Shown: positions 33,646 through 42,949 of the stretch, piece by piece
Layout of the letters: every line of letters starts with the position of its first letter
How positions within the stretch are numbered: the first letter of the stretch is position 1
Source: Crocinitomicaceae bacterium
GTDB taxonomy: Bacteria > Bacteroidota > Bacteroidia > Flavobacteriales_D > Crocinitomicaceae
Direction of reading: 5' to 3'
NCBI GenBank assembly: GCA_020635955.1
Contig: JACJYW010000009.1
Span: 1 to 64,000, forward strand
Length of the DNA: 64,000 nt
The notes under the pieces: model-generated
What the model was told of the DNA's origin: nothing
What the model saw: the letters and a program-made list of their open reading frames with translations, nothing else
Database searches by the model: none
Program-made: the position numbers and the translations under genes

Positions 33646-34446
33646 TTAGCTAACTAAACTGTCCCTATATCGCTTTTTTTCAATGCGTTTAGCAATAAGT
33701 ATCCCTAATTCATAAAGTAACACGATTGGTATACTTACTATGATTTGTGTAAACAGGTCTGGTGGAGTAATAATTGCTGCAACGATCAGCACTGCCACAA
33801 ATGAATGTTTTCTATATTTTTTTAACCAGGTGGAGGTAATGATCCCAAGTTTTGAGAAGATCATGATCACAACAGGTAAGAGAAATAAAAGACCCGTAAA
33901 GAACACTGTTGAAACAATGGTCTTTAGATATGAATTGATCGTAATATTGTTCTCAATTCGCTCGGCCATTTGCCAATTACCAAAAAACTGAACCGTCAAG
34001 GGTGCAATAATGAAATATCCAAAAGCAATACCGATAAAGAATAAAATAGAAACAAAAACAACGATCCCTCTAACCGCTTTGATTTCGTTTTGTTTTAATC
34101 CAGGTTTAATGAAGGACCAGATCTGGTAGAAAATATATGGAAATGCCACTACCACTCCTCCAACAATAGCCATCATTAAATTGGTTCCAAATTGACCGGT
34201 CATTTGAACAGATTGCCAATCTATTCTAATCTCATTCGCACACAAACCAACAGACCAACAAAAGAATCTAAAAATTGGGAAATCAGGATTGGCCAATTCA
34301 AGAAAAATGTTCTCTGTGATCCATTCTGTATAGATAAAAATGACAACAGCAAAGATCAAGATGGCAATAACCGCTCTGATGAGTCGCCATCTCAATTCCT
34401 CAAGGTGTCCTAAAAAGGACATATTTTCTTCTTGCTGTTCAGCCAT
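33646..34446 (-). CDS. tatC: Sec-independent translocase subunit TatC
   Basis: A 266-residue polytopic protein: the signature MSFLGHLEELRWRLIRAV at the N-terminus, FVSILFFIGIAFGYFIIAPLTVQFF in the middle, and the conserved late segment RKHSFVAVLIVAAIITPPDLFTQIIVSIPIVLLYELGI (read in parts), with six membrane helices. TatC recognises twin-arginine signal peptides. I use the ATG at 34446; the frame extends 4 codons to a TTG, but that codon lies inside the TAACTTTG promoter box. tatA/B are not in the window. Confidence 0.95.
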   Translation of the reverse strand: MAEQQEENMSFLGHLEELRWRLIRAVIAILIFAVVIFIYTEWITENIFLELANPDFPIFRFFCWSVGLCANEIRIDWQSVQMTGQFGTNLMMAIVGGVVVAFPYIFYQIWSFIKPGLKQNEIKAVRGIVVFVSILFFIGIAFGYFIIAPLTVQFFGNWQMAERIENNITINSYLKTIVSTVFFTGLLFLLPVVIMIFSKLGIITSTWLKKYRKHSFVAVLIVAAIITPPDLFTQIIVSIPIVLLYELGILIAKRIEKKRYRDSLVS

Positions 34447-34455
34447 GATTGGGTG

Positions 34456-34463
34456 CAAAGTTA
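34456..34463 (-). promoter_or_regulatory. Candidate -7 box for tatC
   Basis: Minus strand TAACTTTG fits TAnnTTTG and ends 9 bases before the chosen tatC ATG; it rules against the TTG start seen by the longer frame. Confidence 0.5.
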
Positions 34464-34490
34464 GAATTAATCAAGGAATTGAAATCGTTC

Positions 34491-36737
34491 TTATTTGACT
34501 TTGATGGCAATATTTCCATCAAGGATCTTCACATTACTAAACTTCACTGAAGTGAGTTTTCGATTGATCTTAGCTTGCTCTAAAGGATCCTCAAACCAAA
34601 TTGAAGCCAGTCTCTTCATACTTTCGATCCATTCCTGTGCAAGTTGCTTAGCTTTTATAGCAGAGACATAGTCGATTTCATTCATTTGAGGATATTTACT
34701 TTTCAACTTGGTATAGCCTTTTTCCAATTCTGCAAAATTGTAAGGCAACATTTCATCCATCCATACCTCAACACTCAAATGCAATTCAGTATCCCAATCA
34801 GCTTTGTACTCTCTGGCTTCTCTTTTAGACTCCTGTTCCTTATTGTAGGCTGAAACAGATACGGTAGAATCTCTGTAATAACCGTCCTCATTTTCGCCTA
34901 AAACACCCCCTCCGTAAATCGTTAATTCCATTGGAAGGTCTTTATCCAGCATATATCTGAATATTTCCATTTGTTGAATACTATCAGATCTGGATAATGC
35001 TACGGTTGACTCCGTAAGACTTACAATTTTTCGGTAGGTATATTTTTCTTTAGGCTCACTGCTTGACAACTGCATATGAACGAACGATTCCTCCACCGTT
35101 TTAGCAAATACTGTTTTTCCAAATGCAATATGATAGATCATGAATGACTCCTGACGATCAGATGGAGGGAAAGTAAAATCTTGTGTTGCATAGTTGAAAG
35201 TTGCACCATCATTGAATGTATAGATCTCGCCATCTTGCTCATAATCCATAAACAAATACCCCAGGTGCTTTTGCATTTTATCCAGCAGGGTTTTATAATC
35301 CTGAAGAATAAAATAAGCCACCTCCATCTCATATTTCAATTCTTTCAGCTTTTGCTTTTCATTCTCTAACTGCGTATTTAAATGGATCAAACGATTTTGC
35401 TCAATATTCTTCTTTTTGTCATTTTTTGACAACGCAGATGTAGGATGACCTGTTCCGGCTTGATCAGAGGTTCCAAGATTCTTTTTATTGAATTTTTTCT
35501 TTTTGATCTTCGTTTTACCTTCTGGTTTATGTCTTAGCTCGTCAAGTTTATATTCTGTCTTCTTGATCAATAGTAAAGTCTTCTCGATTTTCTTCTCATA
35601 TACATCAATCCAATATTCATAACCTCTCTTGCCATATAGTGCCTCATTTAGTTTTGCGATATGAACATTCTCAAGTTCCCACATCAATCGCCAATAAGTA
35701 GTTCCCTCACCATAGGTACTATCAGGGGATAACAATCGGTGCTCATTCTTACCATAAAGAATATAAGATGCTCCTCCTTTTTGGATGGCTATAGTAGTTT
35801 GTCTTTCCGGATGATAACCATAAACGTCAAAATGTACTACTGTATTCTTATTTACAATAGTTCTATGTTCTCTACTCACTACTTCCTCAACTGCCAGATA
35901 GGTAATATCTGGTTTAGGTCGTTTAGCATGGGTTTCTTCGTATGTTTTCTTTTGGATCCTGGAAACAACATTAAAAGTGAACATCCCTTTATCATCCGGC
36001 AATGACTGATTATATGGAGTAAAGATCCCTCCTTCCAAAGAGGAATATCCACTTCCGTCACCCGCAGCAGAAATATAATTCTCATAATCTTCACATTGTC
36101 CACCAAGCATTTCGAAGATCTCTTTTGATCGAATTCTGATGTACTTTTCTTCTGCATGAGCAATGGCATTAAGGATCAACATTTGATCGTTCTGACTGAA
36201 ACCAGAATTGAGTAAACCTGCCATCTTATCTGAGGTTTGAAGACTTGGTTCGAAATAACCAAAAACTGGCTTTCTTACCACAAAATTACCACTTGTCAGC
36301 TTTTCAACTGCCGTTAACGGCATTTTCTCAATGGCGTATTTCTCGAATTGACGAAGACGGGGCTTTATCCATTCGTGCATTTCATGATCAGAATTTCTGA
36401 ATTTCAAAACGGCAGATAATTCCCACAGGGCAAAATGTGTTGCAAGATCACTCACCAAACCATTTGGTTTCCTTGCCATTTGATCAGTGTGTAACACCAA
36501 TTTTTCTTTATCCTTGATCACTTCACGTTCTACATATTTGTAATCCGGAAGGGTATCATTGATATATGGAAGTGAATCTGTGAATTCGAATAAGTGAAGT
36601 AATTCAGGTTTAAGGATCTCGGTTCTTCGGGCGATATTATAGAAAAACGCCTTTTGCTCACCGGATAAGTCATCCCATGTATTTTGAGAAAACACAGATG
36701 TACTAACAAAAATGAGGATCAGGCAAAGGTTTTTCAT
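34491..36737 (-). CDS. Large exported protein of unknown function with coiled coil
   Basis: A 748-residue protein that I do not recognise. A signal peptide (MKNLCLILIFVSTSVFSQ) precedes a helical first third (WDDLSGEQKAFFYNIARRTEILKPELLHLFEF). The middle has a predicted coiled coil (about 385-500) interrupted by a very basic, Ser/Gly-rich segment with KIKKKKFNKKN. The last third is more mixed and ends in IKVK. No lipobox, barrel terminus or T9SS tail is visible, so a periplasmic location is inferred. It lies 33 bases upstream of tatC's promoter region on the same strand and 46 bases downstream of purL. Confidence 0.8.
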   Translation of the reverse strand: MKNLCLILIFVSTSVFSQNTWDDLSGEQKAFFYNIARRTEILKPELLHLFEFTDSLPYINDTLPDYKYVEREVIKDKEKLVLHTDQMARKPNGLVSDLATHFALWELSAVLKFRNSDHEMHEWIKPRLRQFEKYAIEKMPLTAVEKLTSGNFVVRKPVFGYFEPSLQTSDKMAGLLNSGFSQNDQMLILNAIAHAEEKYIRIRSKEIFEMLGGQCEDYENYISAAGDGSGYSSLEGGIFTPYNQSLPDDKGMFTFNVVSRIQKKTYEETHAKRPKPDITYLAVEEVVSREHRTIVNKNTVVHFDVYGYHPERQTTIAIQKGGASYILYGKNEHRLLSPDSTYGEGTTYWRLMWELENVHIAKLNEALYGKRGYEYWIDVYEKKIEKTLLLIKKTEYKLDELRHKPEGKTKIKKKKFNKKNLGTSDQAGTGHPTSALSKNDKKKNIEQNRLIHLNTQLENEKQKLKELKYEMEVAYFILQDYKTLLDKMQKHLGYLFMDYEQDGEIYTFNDGATFNYATQDFTFPPSDRQESFMIYHIAFGKTVFAKTVEESFVHMQLSSSEPKEKYTYRKIVSLTESTVALSRSDSIQQMEIFRYMLDKDLPMELTIYGGGVLGENEDGYYRDSTVSVSAYNKEQESKREAREYKADWDTELHLSVEVWMDEMLPYNFAELEKGYTKLKSKYPQMNEIDYVSAIKAKQLAQEWIESMKRLASIWFEDPLEQAKINRKLTSVKFSNVKILDGNIAIKVK

Positions 36738-36783
36738 CTAAAACTGAAATACAATTAAATAACGATTTGGTTGCAATTAGTAA

Positions 36784-39015
36784 CTAGTTCAATTTTTGAC
36801 CTAGCGCATTGTCATAAATATCTTTCAACTCGTTCACAAATCCGAACTGATCATCATCAACACATACTTTTCCTTTAGTAACATGACCGAGCAATGTATA
36901 AGAAACACTTTGTTCCATCATAAACTCAATGAACTCATCTTCCTGATCTTCAGAAACGCCTACCACTACTCTACTTTGAGCTTCACCGAACAAGAAGGCA
37001 TCTTCTCTTATTTCAGCATCTGTTACAATGTCAAAACCTAAGTCATTTGGCATAGCCATTTCCATTAATGCAATGAATAAACCTCCATCAGCACAATCAT
37101 GTGCCGCATTGATCAATTGATGATCTATCAATCCTTTGATCGTTTCCTGCAATTCGAATTCTTTGTTAAGGTCGAAATAAGGAGCAGGTGATTTTTCTAC
37201 CTTGTGGTAACTAACCAGGTATTCAGAAGAAGCAATATCATCACGTGATTCACCAATAATAAATATCAAGTCACCTTTTGATTTGAAATCAAGGGTCATG
37301 ATCTTAGATTTATCATTTACCACTCCAATCATTCCAATAGTAGGCGTTGGGAAAACAGGCTCTTCCTTACCGTCCATTACGGTTTGGTTATAGAATGACA
37401 CGTTACCTCCTGTTACAGGAGTTTCGAATTTACGACATGCTTCTCCCATTCCTTTAATAGCACCAACAAATTGCCAATAACACTCAGGATTATATGGGTT
37501 TCCAAAATTCAAACAGTTCGTAACCGCAGATGGCACACCTCCAGAACAAACAATATTTCTGGCAGCTTCTGCTACCGCAATTTGCGTACCTATTTCCGGA
37601 TCAGCATGTACATATCTTGAATTACAATCAACGGTCATAGCTAATGCTCGATCTGTATCTTTTATGTTGACGATTCCCGCATCTGCCGGACGATTGGTTG
37701 TCATAGTTCTTGTTCCAACCATTGAATCATATTGCTCATATATCCAACGCTTTGATGCGATATTAGGATTTTGCAACAATGAAATAGCGACCTCTTTTAG
37801 GTCATCTGGCTCCTGCACTTTATTGATATCAAACTTTTTATATTCCTGATAATAGGCCGGTTCTCTATATTCTCTTTCATAAACTGGTGCGCCACCTCCT
37901 AAAACCAAAGATTTAGCAGGAACTGAAGCTACTTTTTCACCATGCATGAAGTAATTAATGGTTCCGCCTTCAGTAACAACACCAATTTGTACGGCATGTA
38001 AATCCCACTTTGCAAAAATATCTTCAACTACTTTTTCTTTTCCTTTGTGAATTACCACCAACATTCTTTCCTGTGACTCAGAAAGCAGGATCTCCCAATC
38101 TTTCATATTATCCTGACGGGTAGGAACCTTACTCAAGTCGATATCCATACCAACTCCACCAGCAGCACTCATTTCACAAGATGAACAGGTGATTCCTGCT
38201 GCTCCCATATCCTGCATACCAACTACGGCGTCAGTTTTTGCCAACTCCAACGTTGCTTCCAACAACAATTTTTCCTGAAAAGGATCACCAACCTGAACTG
38301 ATGGTAAGTCAGCTGCTGATTCCTCTGTAATATCTTTTGATGCAAAAGCTGCCCCGGCAATACCATCTTTACCTGTAGCAGAACCTACAATATATACCGG
38401 ATTACCTGGCCCTTTAGCGGTAGCAGATATCATCTTACCTTCAAGAATACCTGCCGAAAAGGCATTCACCAATGGATTTGTATTGTAACATTTATCAAAG
38501 AAAACCTCACCACCTACAATAGGAACACCGAACGAATTTCCATAATCTCCGATTCCTTTTGTCACACCTTTCACCAACCACTTGGTTCTGTCTTTCTCAA
38601 TTTCACCAAATCGAAGTGAGTTCAACTGAGCAATAGGTCGCGCACCCATGGTGAAAATATCACGATTGATCCCTCCAACTCCTGTAGCAGCACCTTGATA
38701 AGGCTCAATAGCTGAAGGGTGATTGTGAGATTCAATTTTAAAGGCACAACCTAATCCTCCTCCGATATCTACTAAACCGGCGTTCTCTTCTCCCGCCTTT
38801 ACCAACATATGTGGACCGTCTTTAGGAAGGGTTTTTAACCAAATAATTGAGTTCTTGTAAGAACAATGCTCTGACCACATTACTGAATACACAGATACTT
38901 CTGTAAAATTTGGGGTTCTTCCCAGGATCTCTTTGATCTGTTCAAATTCTTCAGGTAGTAATCCCAATTCAACTGCTTGTTCAACCGTTGCCAATTCCTG
39001 TGTTTTATTCTCCAT
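36784..39015 (-). CDS. purL: Phosphoribosylformylglycinamidine synthase, small-type PurL
   Basis: A 743-residue ATP-dependent synthetase of the PurM/PurL fold. FTEVSVYSVMWSEHCSYKNS at residues 37-56, the phosphate/ATP motif FKIESHNHPSAIEPYQGAATGVGG and the second half repeat TGGNVSFYNQT are typical. The length marks the short form that lacks a glutaminase domain and needs PurQ and PurS. It converts FGAR to FGAM in purine synthesis. A TAAATTTG promoter box lies 25 bases before the start. Confidence 0.97.
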   Translation of the reverse strand: MENKTQELATVEQAVELGLLPEEFEQIKEILGRTPNFTEVSVYSVMWSEHCSYKNSIIWLKTLPKDGPHMLVKAGEENAGLVDIGGGLGCAFKIESHNHPSAIEPYQGAATGVGGINRDIFTMGARPIAQLNSLRFGEIEKDRTKWLVKGVTKGIGDYGNSFGVPIVGGEVFFDKCYNTNPLVNAFSAGILEGKMISATAKGPGNPVYIVGSATGKDGIAGAAFASKDITEESAADLPSVQVGDPFQEKLLLEATLELAKTDAVVGMQDMGAAGITCSSCEMSAAGGVGMDIDLSKVPTRQDNMKDWEILLSESQERMLVVIHKGKEKVVEDIFAKWDLHAVQIGVVTEGGTINYFMHGEKVASVPAKSLVLGGGAPVYEREYREPAYYQEYKKFDINKVQEPDDLKEVAISLLQNPNIASKRWIYEQYDSMVGTRTMTTNRPADAGIVNIKDTDRALAMTVDCNSRYVHADPEIGTQIAVAEAARNIVCSGGVPSAVTNCLNFGNPYNPECYWQFVGAIKGMGEACRKFETPVTGGNVSFYNQTVMDGKEEPVFPTPTIGMIGVVNDKSKIMTLDFKSKGDLIFIIGESRDDIASSEYLVSYHKVEKSPAPYFDLNKEFELQETIKGLIDHQLINAAHDCADGGLFIALMEMAMPNDLGFDIVTDAEIREDAFLFGEAQSRVVVGVSEDQEDEFIEFMMEQSVSYTLLGHVTKGKVCVDDDQFGFVNELKDIYDNALGQKLN

Positions 39016-39040
39016 TTTGGTTTGCCTTTGTGATAAACCG

Positions 39041-39048
39041 CAAATTTA
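39041..39048 (-). promoter_or_regulatory. Candidate -7 box for purL
   Basis: Minus strand TAAATTTG fits TAnnTTTG and ends 25 bases before the purL ATG, within the 128-base divergent gap to the membrane-protein gene. No -33 TTG at the usual distance. Confidence 0.4.
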
Positions 39049-39143
39049 AGTATTTCTGGAAGCCTTATCCCTTTTGAAGATGAACAATTGTTCGTTTTTT
39101 TCAACAATATCGGCCAGTTACATCATCATAATTACACTTTGAA

Positions 39144-40637
39144 ATGGCTAACTTTACAACTGGAATGAATTATTTCATCTTCATAGCCGTTTTAGCGCTC
39201 TTGAGCTGGTTGGTATTTAAAGATTTCATTAAAACTGGTTTAAGTCGAAGATCCCTACTGCTTTTATGGGGTATAAAACTTCTATTTTCAAGCCTTTTTA
39301 TTCTTCTAAATATTTATTATTTTGGAAATGGCCATCTATACGGGGATGTTGCCAATTTTTATGGTGACGCAAAAATCCTGTCTGACTTTGCCTCAACTGA
39401 ACCTTTTGAATTTCTGAAGATCCTTACAGGTACTACTGCTGATGATCCCGTTTATATTCAAGAGAATCTGAGTGAAACTCAAATTTGGAATTACGGAAAC
39501 AACGGTGATTTTATTAATGATAATCGATTGATCATTCGAATTGGAGCATTGATACATTTATTGAGTTTTAATAGTTTTCTGACCTATGTTCTGGTTTTTG
39601 CTTTCATTTCATTCACTGGCGGCTTATTGATATATAAAGTTTTCAAGCCTTTTGAGGCATCATCAAATTTATTCTTGTTTGGATTATTTCTTATTCCAAC
39701 CATCAATTTTTGGGGGTCAGCTCCAAGTAAAGAATGTTTGTTAATTCTTGGTTTTGGTCTATTGGTTTATTCCATCCAACGAATTGTTTCCAAAACGTTC
39801 AATTGGAAAGTATTGATCCTACTTTTAGGCACCATATTTCTATTATTATTCAATAAACCGCATGTAGGTTTACTAATTCTTCCATTGAGCTTAATTGTAA
39901 TCCTTGCCTATCAAGTCAATTTTAATATTCGTGTTCTCACAATCATTACACTTACAATTATTACAGGAATCACCATCTTATTCTTTACTCCGGACAGGAT
40001 CAATATTTTAAATCGAATTTCTTATAAACAACGGGATCTTATCAATATGGCTGAAGGAGGAATATTCTTTATTACAGACAGCTCATTCTGTGCATTCCCT
40101 TATGACAAGAAGGAACACTTCACTTATTATACACACGAAAATTTAATAAAGGTTGATAATGCAACAAAAGGAGAATACAAACTCTTTGGAGAATCAGAAT
40201 TTTCTCCTTTCACCATTCCCACTTCTGAAAACAAATATGAGGTTTACCATATCATTAAACCCACTAACAGCTATATAAACGTTCAACCGATAGACAATTC
40301 AGCTTTACAGTTATTTAAAAATATACCTTCATCAATAGCGAATGTTATGATTAGGCCTTATCCCAATGACCCTGGTGATCCGCTCAAAGTATTTGGATTT
40401 TTTGAAAACATGTTTTTTTTGGGCTGGTTAGTTTTTGTCTTCCTGAGAAGAAAACCTCTAAACAGTGTTGAAAGAGGTTGGGTCTATTTCTGTCTGACCT
40501 CTGCTATATTATTAATTCTGATCATTGGACTCACCACACCAATTTTAGGGGCGATTGCGAGATATAAAATGATCGTCACACTTCTTTTATTCATTGGCTC
40601 CATGATTATTTTTAATGGCAAACTAAAAAAGACATGA
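39144..40637 (+). CDS. Polytopic membrane protein, GT-C/polymerase-like
   Basis: A 497-residue protein with about 10 membrane helices. After the second helix comes a loop GHLYGDVANFYGDAKILSDF, resembling the acidic first extracytoplasmic loop (D-x-x-x-Y) of GT-C glycosyltransferases and glycan polymerases. A long soluble stretch (about 275-410), rich in Tyr, Asn and Phe, lies between late helices. A role in surface-glycan synthesis is a guess from this pattern; no family motif is decisive. It overlaps the amidohydrolase gene by 4 bases. Confidence 0.7.
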   Translation: MANFTTGMNYFIFIAVLALLSWLVFKDFIKTGLSRRSLLLLWGIKLLFSSLFILLNIYYFGNGHLYGDVANFYGDAKILSDFASTEPFEFLKILTGTTADDPVYIQENLSETQIWNYGNNGDFINDNRLIIRIGALIHLLSFNSFLTYVLVFAFISFTGGLLIYKVFKPFEASSNLFLFGLFLIPTINFWGSAPSKECLLILGFGLLVYSIQRIVSKTFNWKVLILLLGTIFLLLFNKPHVGLLILPLSLIVILAYQVNFNIRVLTIITLTIITGITILFFTPDRINILNRISYKQRDLINMAEGGIFFITDSSFCAFPYDKKEHFTYYTHENLIKVDNATKGEYKLFGESEFSPFTIPTSENKYEVYHIIKPTNSYINVQPIDNSALQLFKNIPSSIANVMIRPYPNDPGDPLKVFGFFENMFFLGWLVFVFLRRKPLNSVERGWVYFCLTSAILLILIIGLTTPILGAIARYKMIVTLLLFIGSMIIFNGKLKKT

Positions 40638-42265
40638 AATACTTTTTGATCCTAATAACAGGGCTTACCCTATCTTCTTGCTATCAAGGCAAGGAGGCCG
40701 ATTTAATTGTTCATAATGCAGTTATCTACAGCTGTGATGATGAATTTCATGTTTATGAAGCAATGGCAATTAAGGACGGTAAGATCCTTGAACTAGGCCC
40801 CGAAAGAGAAATTATGAACGGTTATAAATGTGATAACATTATTGATAACAAAAAAAGACCTGTTTATCCCGGTTTTCATGATGCACATTGTCATTTTGGA
40901 GGATATGCGGAGCTTTTGAATAAGGCAGATCTAGTGGGAACAACCAGTTTTGAAGAAATGGTCAGTAAGGTTGTTGAACATGAACAAAAAACTGAATCTT
41001 CGTGGATCCAGGGCCGAGGTTGGGATCAAACACTTTGGCCGGGAAGTGAATTCCCAACGAATGATACATTCAACATCATTTTCCCTGACAAACCAATGAT
41101 ATTGCAAAGGGTAGATGGGCATGCTGCCCTGGTAAATCAAGCAGCCCTGGATATCGCAGGATATACAGCAGAAACGCAGATTATCGGTGGAGAAATAAAA
41201 GTAGTCAATGGAAAATGCACAGGACTTCTTTTGGACAACGCAGTCGACTCATTAGTTCGATCTATCCCTATCCTGGAAAATGGTGAAAAACTCAATTTAT
41301 TACAGCATGCTGAAAAAGATCTTTTTGCTGCTGGGTTGACATCCATTAATGATGCTGGAATATTGGAAAATGAAAGAGATCAATTCATTGAATGGTACAA
41401 AAATGGCGATCTAAGAATCAAAGACTACGCAATGCTTTTTCCAACAGATGAAAATTTGAAATTCGCCTCAACTGAAGGGGTTTACAAGAAAGGTAATTTA
41501 CATATAGGTTCTTTTAAGATCTTGTCCGACGGAGCAATGGGATCAAGAGGAGCTTGTTTATTGGCACCCTACTCTGATGATCCAGAAAATTATGGATTCT
41601 TACTAGCTACCCCTCAGGAAATAAAAGACGTGGCTGAGCTGGCAGCTGAAATTGGTTACCAGGTAAACACCCATTGTATTGGTGATTCTGCAAACAGAAC
41701 CATGCTAAAGATCTATGAAGAAGTAATTGGATCCAAAGCTGATCATAGATGGAAAATTGAACATGCACAAGTGCTGGACGAGAAGGATTTTGAGTTCTTT
41801 GAACTTTACAAGATCATTCCTTCAGTTCAGCCAACACATTGCACCTCTGATATGCGTTGGGCTGAAGACAGACTGGGCTCTCACAGGGTTAAACATGCCT
41901 ATGCGTACAAAAAGTTACTTGAGAAAGCCGGAATGCTAGCTCTTGGAACAGATTTTCCTGTTGAACGCATATTTCCACTAGAAACATTTTATGCTGCTGT
42001 TTCGAGAATGGACAGGAATGGATATCCTAAAGAAGGATTTCAAATGCAAGATGCCATTTCCAGAGAAGATGCTTTAAGAGGAATGACCATTTGGCCGGCA
42101 TATTCCAACTTTGAAAATCATCATAAAGGGTCATTAGAAGCTGGGAAAGATGCTGATTTTGTAATTCTTGATAAAGACATTATGAAAATCGAGGTGGCAG
42201 ATATTCTGAAGACATTTATCGTAAGTACTTATTTGGATGGACAGTTGGTTTATTCAGGAGAGTAG
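40634..42265 (+). CDS. Amidohydrolase-family lipoprotein (YtcJ/NfdA-like)
   Basis: A 543-residue protein with a lipobox (LITGLTLSSCYQG, Cys about 16). The amidohydrolase_3 fold shows metal ligands HDAHCHFGGY near residues 78-87, QRVDGHAALVN, KILSDGAMGSRGA, the His in QVNTHCIGDSANR, and GTDFPVERIFP as the late Asp. Members hydrolyse amides or formyl groups of small molecules; the substrate is unknown. The lipid anchor places it in the periplasm. Its stop codon lies in the left arm of a palindromic repeat. Confidence 0.88.
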   Translation: MKYFLILITGLTLSSCYQGKEADLIVHNAVIYSCDDEFHVYEAMAIKDGKILELGPEREIMNGYKCDNIIDNKKRPVYPGFHDAHCHFGGYAELLNKADLVGTTSFEEMVSKVVEHEQKTESSWIQGRGWDQTLWPGSEFPTNDTFNIIFPDKPMILQRVDGHAALVNQAALDIAGYTAETQIIGGEIKVVNGKCTGLLLDNAVDSLVRSIPILENGEKLNLLQHAEKDLFAAGLTSINDAGILENERDQFIEWYKNGDLRIKDYAMLFPTDENLKFASTEGVYKKGNLHIGSFKILSDGAMGSRGACLLAPYSDDPENYGFLLATPQEIKDVAELAAEIGYQVNTHCIGDSANRTMLKIYEEVIGSKADHRWKIEHAQVLDEKDFEFFELYKIIPSVQPTHCTSDMRWAEDRLGSHRVKHAYAYKKLLEKAGMLALGTDFPVERIFPLETFYAAVSRMDRNGYPKEGFQMQDAISREDALRGMTIWPAYSNFENHHKGSLEAGKDADFVILDKDIMKIEVADILKTFIVSTYLDGQLVYSGE

Positions 42266-42287
42266 TCTTCGACTGCGCTCAGACTAC
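42262..42287. repeat. Palindromic repeat, left copy (upstream of GIY-YIG gene)
   Basis: Seven-base arms GTAGTCT and AGACTAC enclose a 12-base core TCGACTGCGCTC. The left arm includes the amidohydrolase stop codon; the right arm ends 7 bases before the GIY-YIG start. It is an inverted partner of the copy at 42671-42692. Confidence 0.9.
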
Positions 42288-42294
42288 TTAAGCA

Positions 42295-42699
42295 ATGATA
42301 AGGGGCTATACTTACATACTTCTGTGTTCAGATGACTCCTTTTATACGGGAAGCACTAAAAATCTTATAAAGAGGCTATTTGAACATCAATCTGGAATCG
42401 GTTCCAATCACACAAAAAAGAGACTGCCAGTTAAGCTTGTTTATTATGAAGAATATACACGTATTGATCTGGCATTTAATAGAGAAAAACAAATTCAAGG
42501 TTGGAGTCGAAACAAGAAAAAAGCATTGATTGATGGAAATACAAAAGATTTACCCTTCCTCTCAATTTGTCATAACATTTCAAATTCTATATTCATAGAG
42601 TCTAGGAAATTTCAAATGATCACTCCTGAACTAGAAAGGTTTGCAGAAGAAATAATTCAAAATGGAAAGAGGACTGAGCGCAGTCGAAGTCCGATTTAA
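42295..42699 (+). CDS. GIY-YIG nuclease domain protein (UPF0213/YhbQ-like)
   Basis: A 134-residue single-domain nuclease: YTYILLCSDDSFYTGSTKN gives the GIY and YIG-type pair (here TYI and YTG), RLFEH supplies the catalytic Arg region, and FNREKQIQGWSRNKKKALI the metal Glu. The family is near 80-100 residues; this one has a C-terminal extension ending TERSRSPI, which is a translation of the right-hand palindromic repeat, so the native end probably lay earlier. It sits alone between inverted hairpin repeats, with a terminator directly after the stop. Mobility by its own nuclease is an inference. Confidence 0.88.
   Translation: MIRGYTYILLCSDDSFYTGSTKNLIKRLFEHQSGIGSNHTKKRLPVKLVYYEEYTRIDLAFNREKQIQGWSRNKKKALIDGNTKDLPFLSICHNISNSIFIESRKFQMITPELERFAEEIIQNGKRTERSRSPI
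42671..42692. repeat. Palindromic repeat, right copy (3' end of GIY-YIG gene)
   Basis: Five-base arms GGACT and AGTCC enclose GAGCGCAGTCGA, the exact reverse complement of the left copy's core. The 16 bases 42674-42689 are a perfect inverted match to 42267-42282. The arms differ from the left copy yet stay complementary. The copy is read through as codons TERSRSP of the nuclease. Confidence 0.9.
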
Positions 42700-42700
42700 G

Positions 42701-42738
42701 AAAAACGACTTGTCCACCAAAGCAGGCAAGTCGTTTTT
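42701..42738 (+). terminator. Bidirectional rho-independent terminator
   Basis: A perfect 12-base stem AAAAACGACTTG / CAAGTCGTTTTT with a 14-base loop, beginning 1 base after the GIY-YIG stop. The A-run and U-run ends suit both directions. Confidence 0.85.
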
Positions 42739-42949
42739 CGTTAACCAAAACAAAGAAAACCAATCAGGGAACCACCCCTGTTCCAGATCATATCTGGAAA
42801 TTAGTTAAAGACCAAGTAGTTTTATTCATTTCAAAAGTCCTTAACTAATAAGCTTTTGTTTTACCGAAAGTCATCTTTTTATCTGTCTTCGATCCTGCAG
42901 AAGCGGGATTAGTTCGATCATCCATAAGAAAAATTCAAATTGGATCTCA
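42739..42949. other. Intergenic region with small hairpins, no gene
   Basis: Between the terminator and the porP-type gene lie two small palindromes near 42770-42800: GGAAC/GTTCC and CCAGAT/ATCTGG. A 26-codon open frame on the minus strand (42845-42925) has no support as a gene. Confidence 0.5.

Noticed and set aside
42262..42699. Classical insertion sequence with transposase
   Set aside because: No transposase gene; the only enzyme is a small GIY-YIG nuclease, and no target-site duplication is visible outside the repeats.
42845..42925. 26-codon open frame on the minus strand after the porP-type gene
   Set aside because: No ribosome-binding site, no promoter, no motif; length is within chance for this region.
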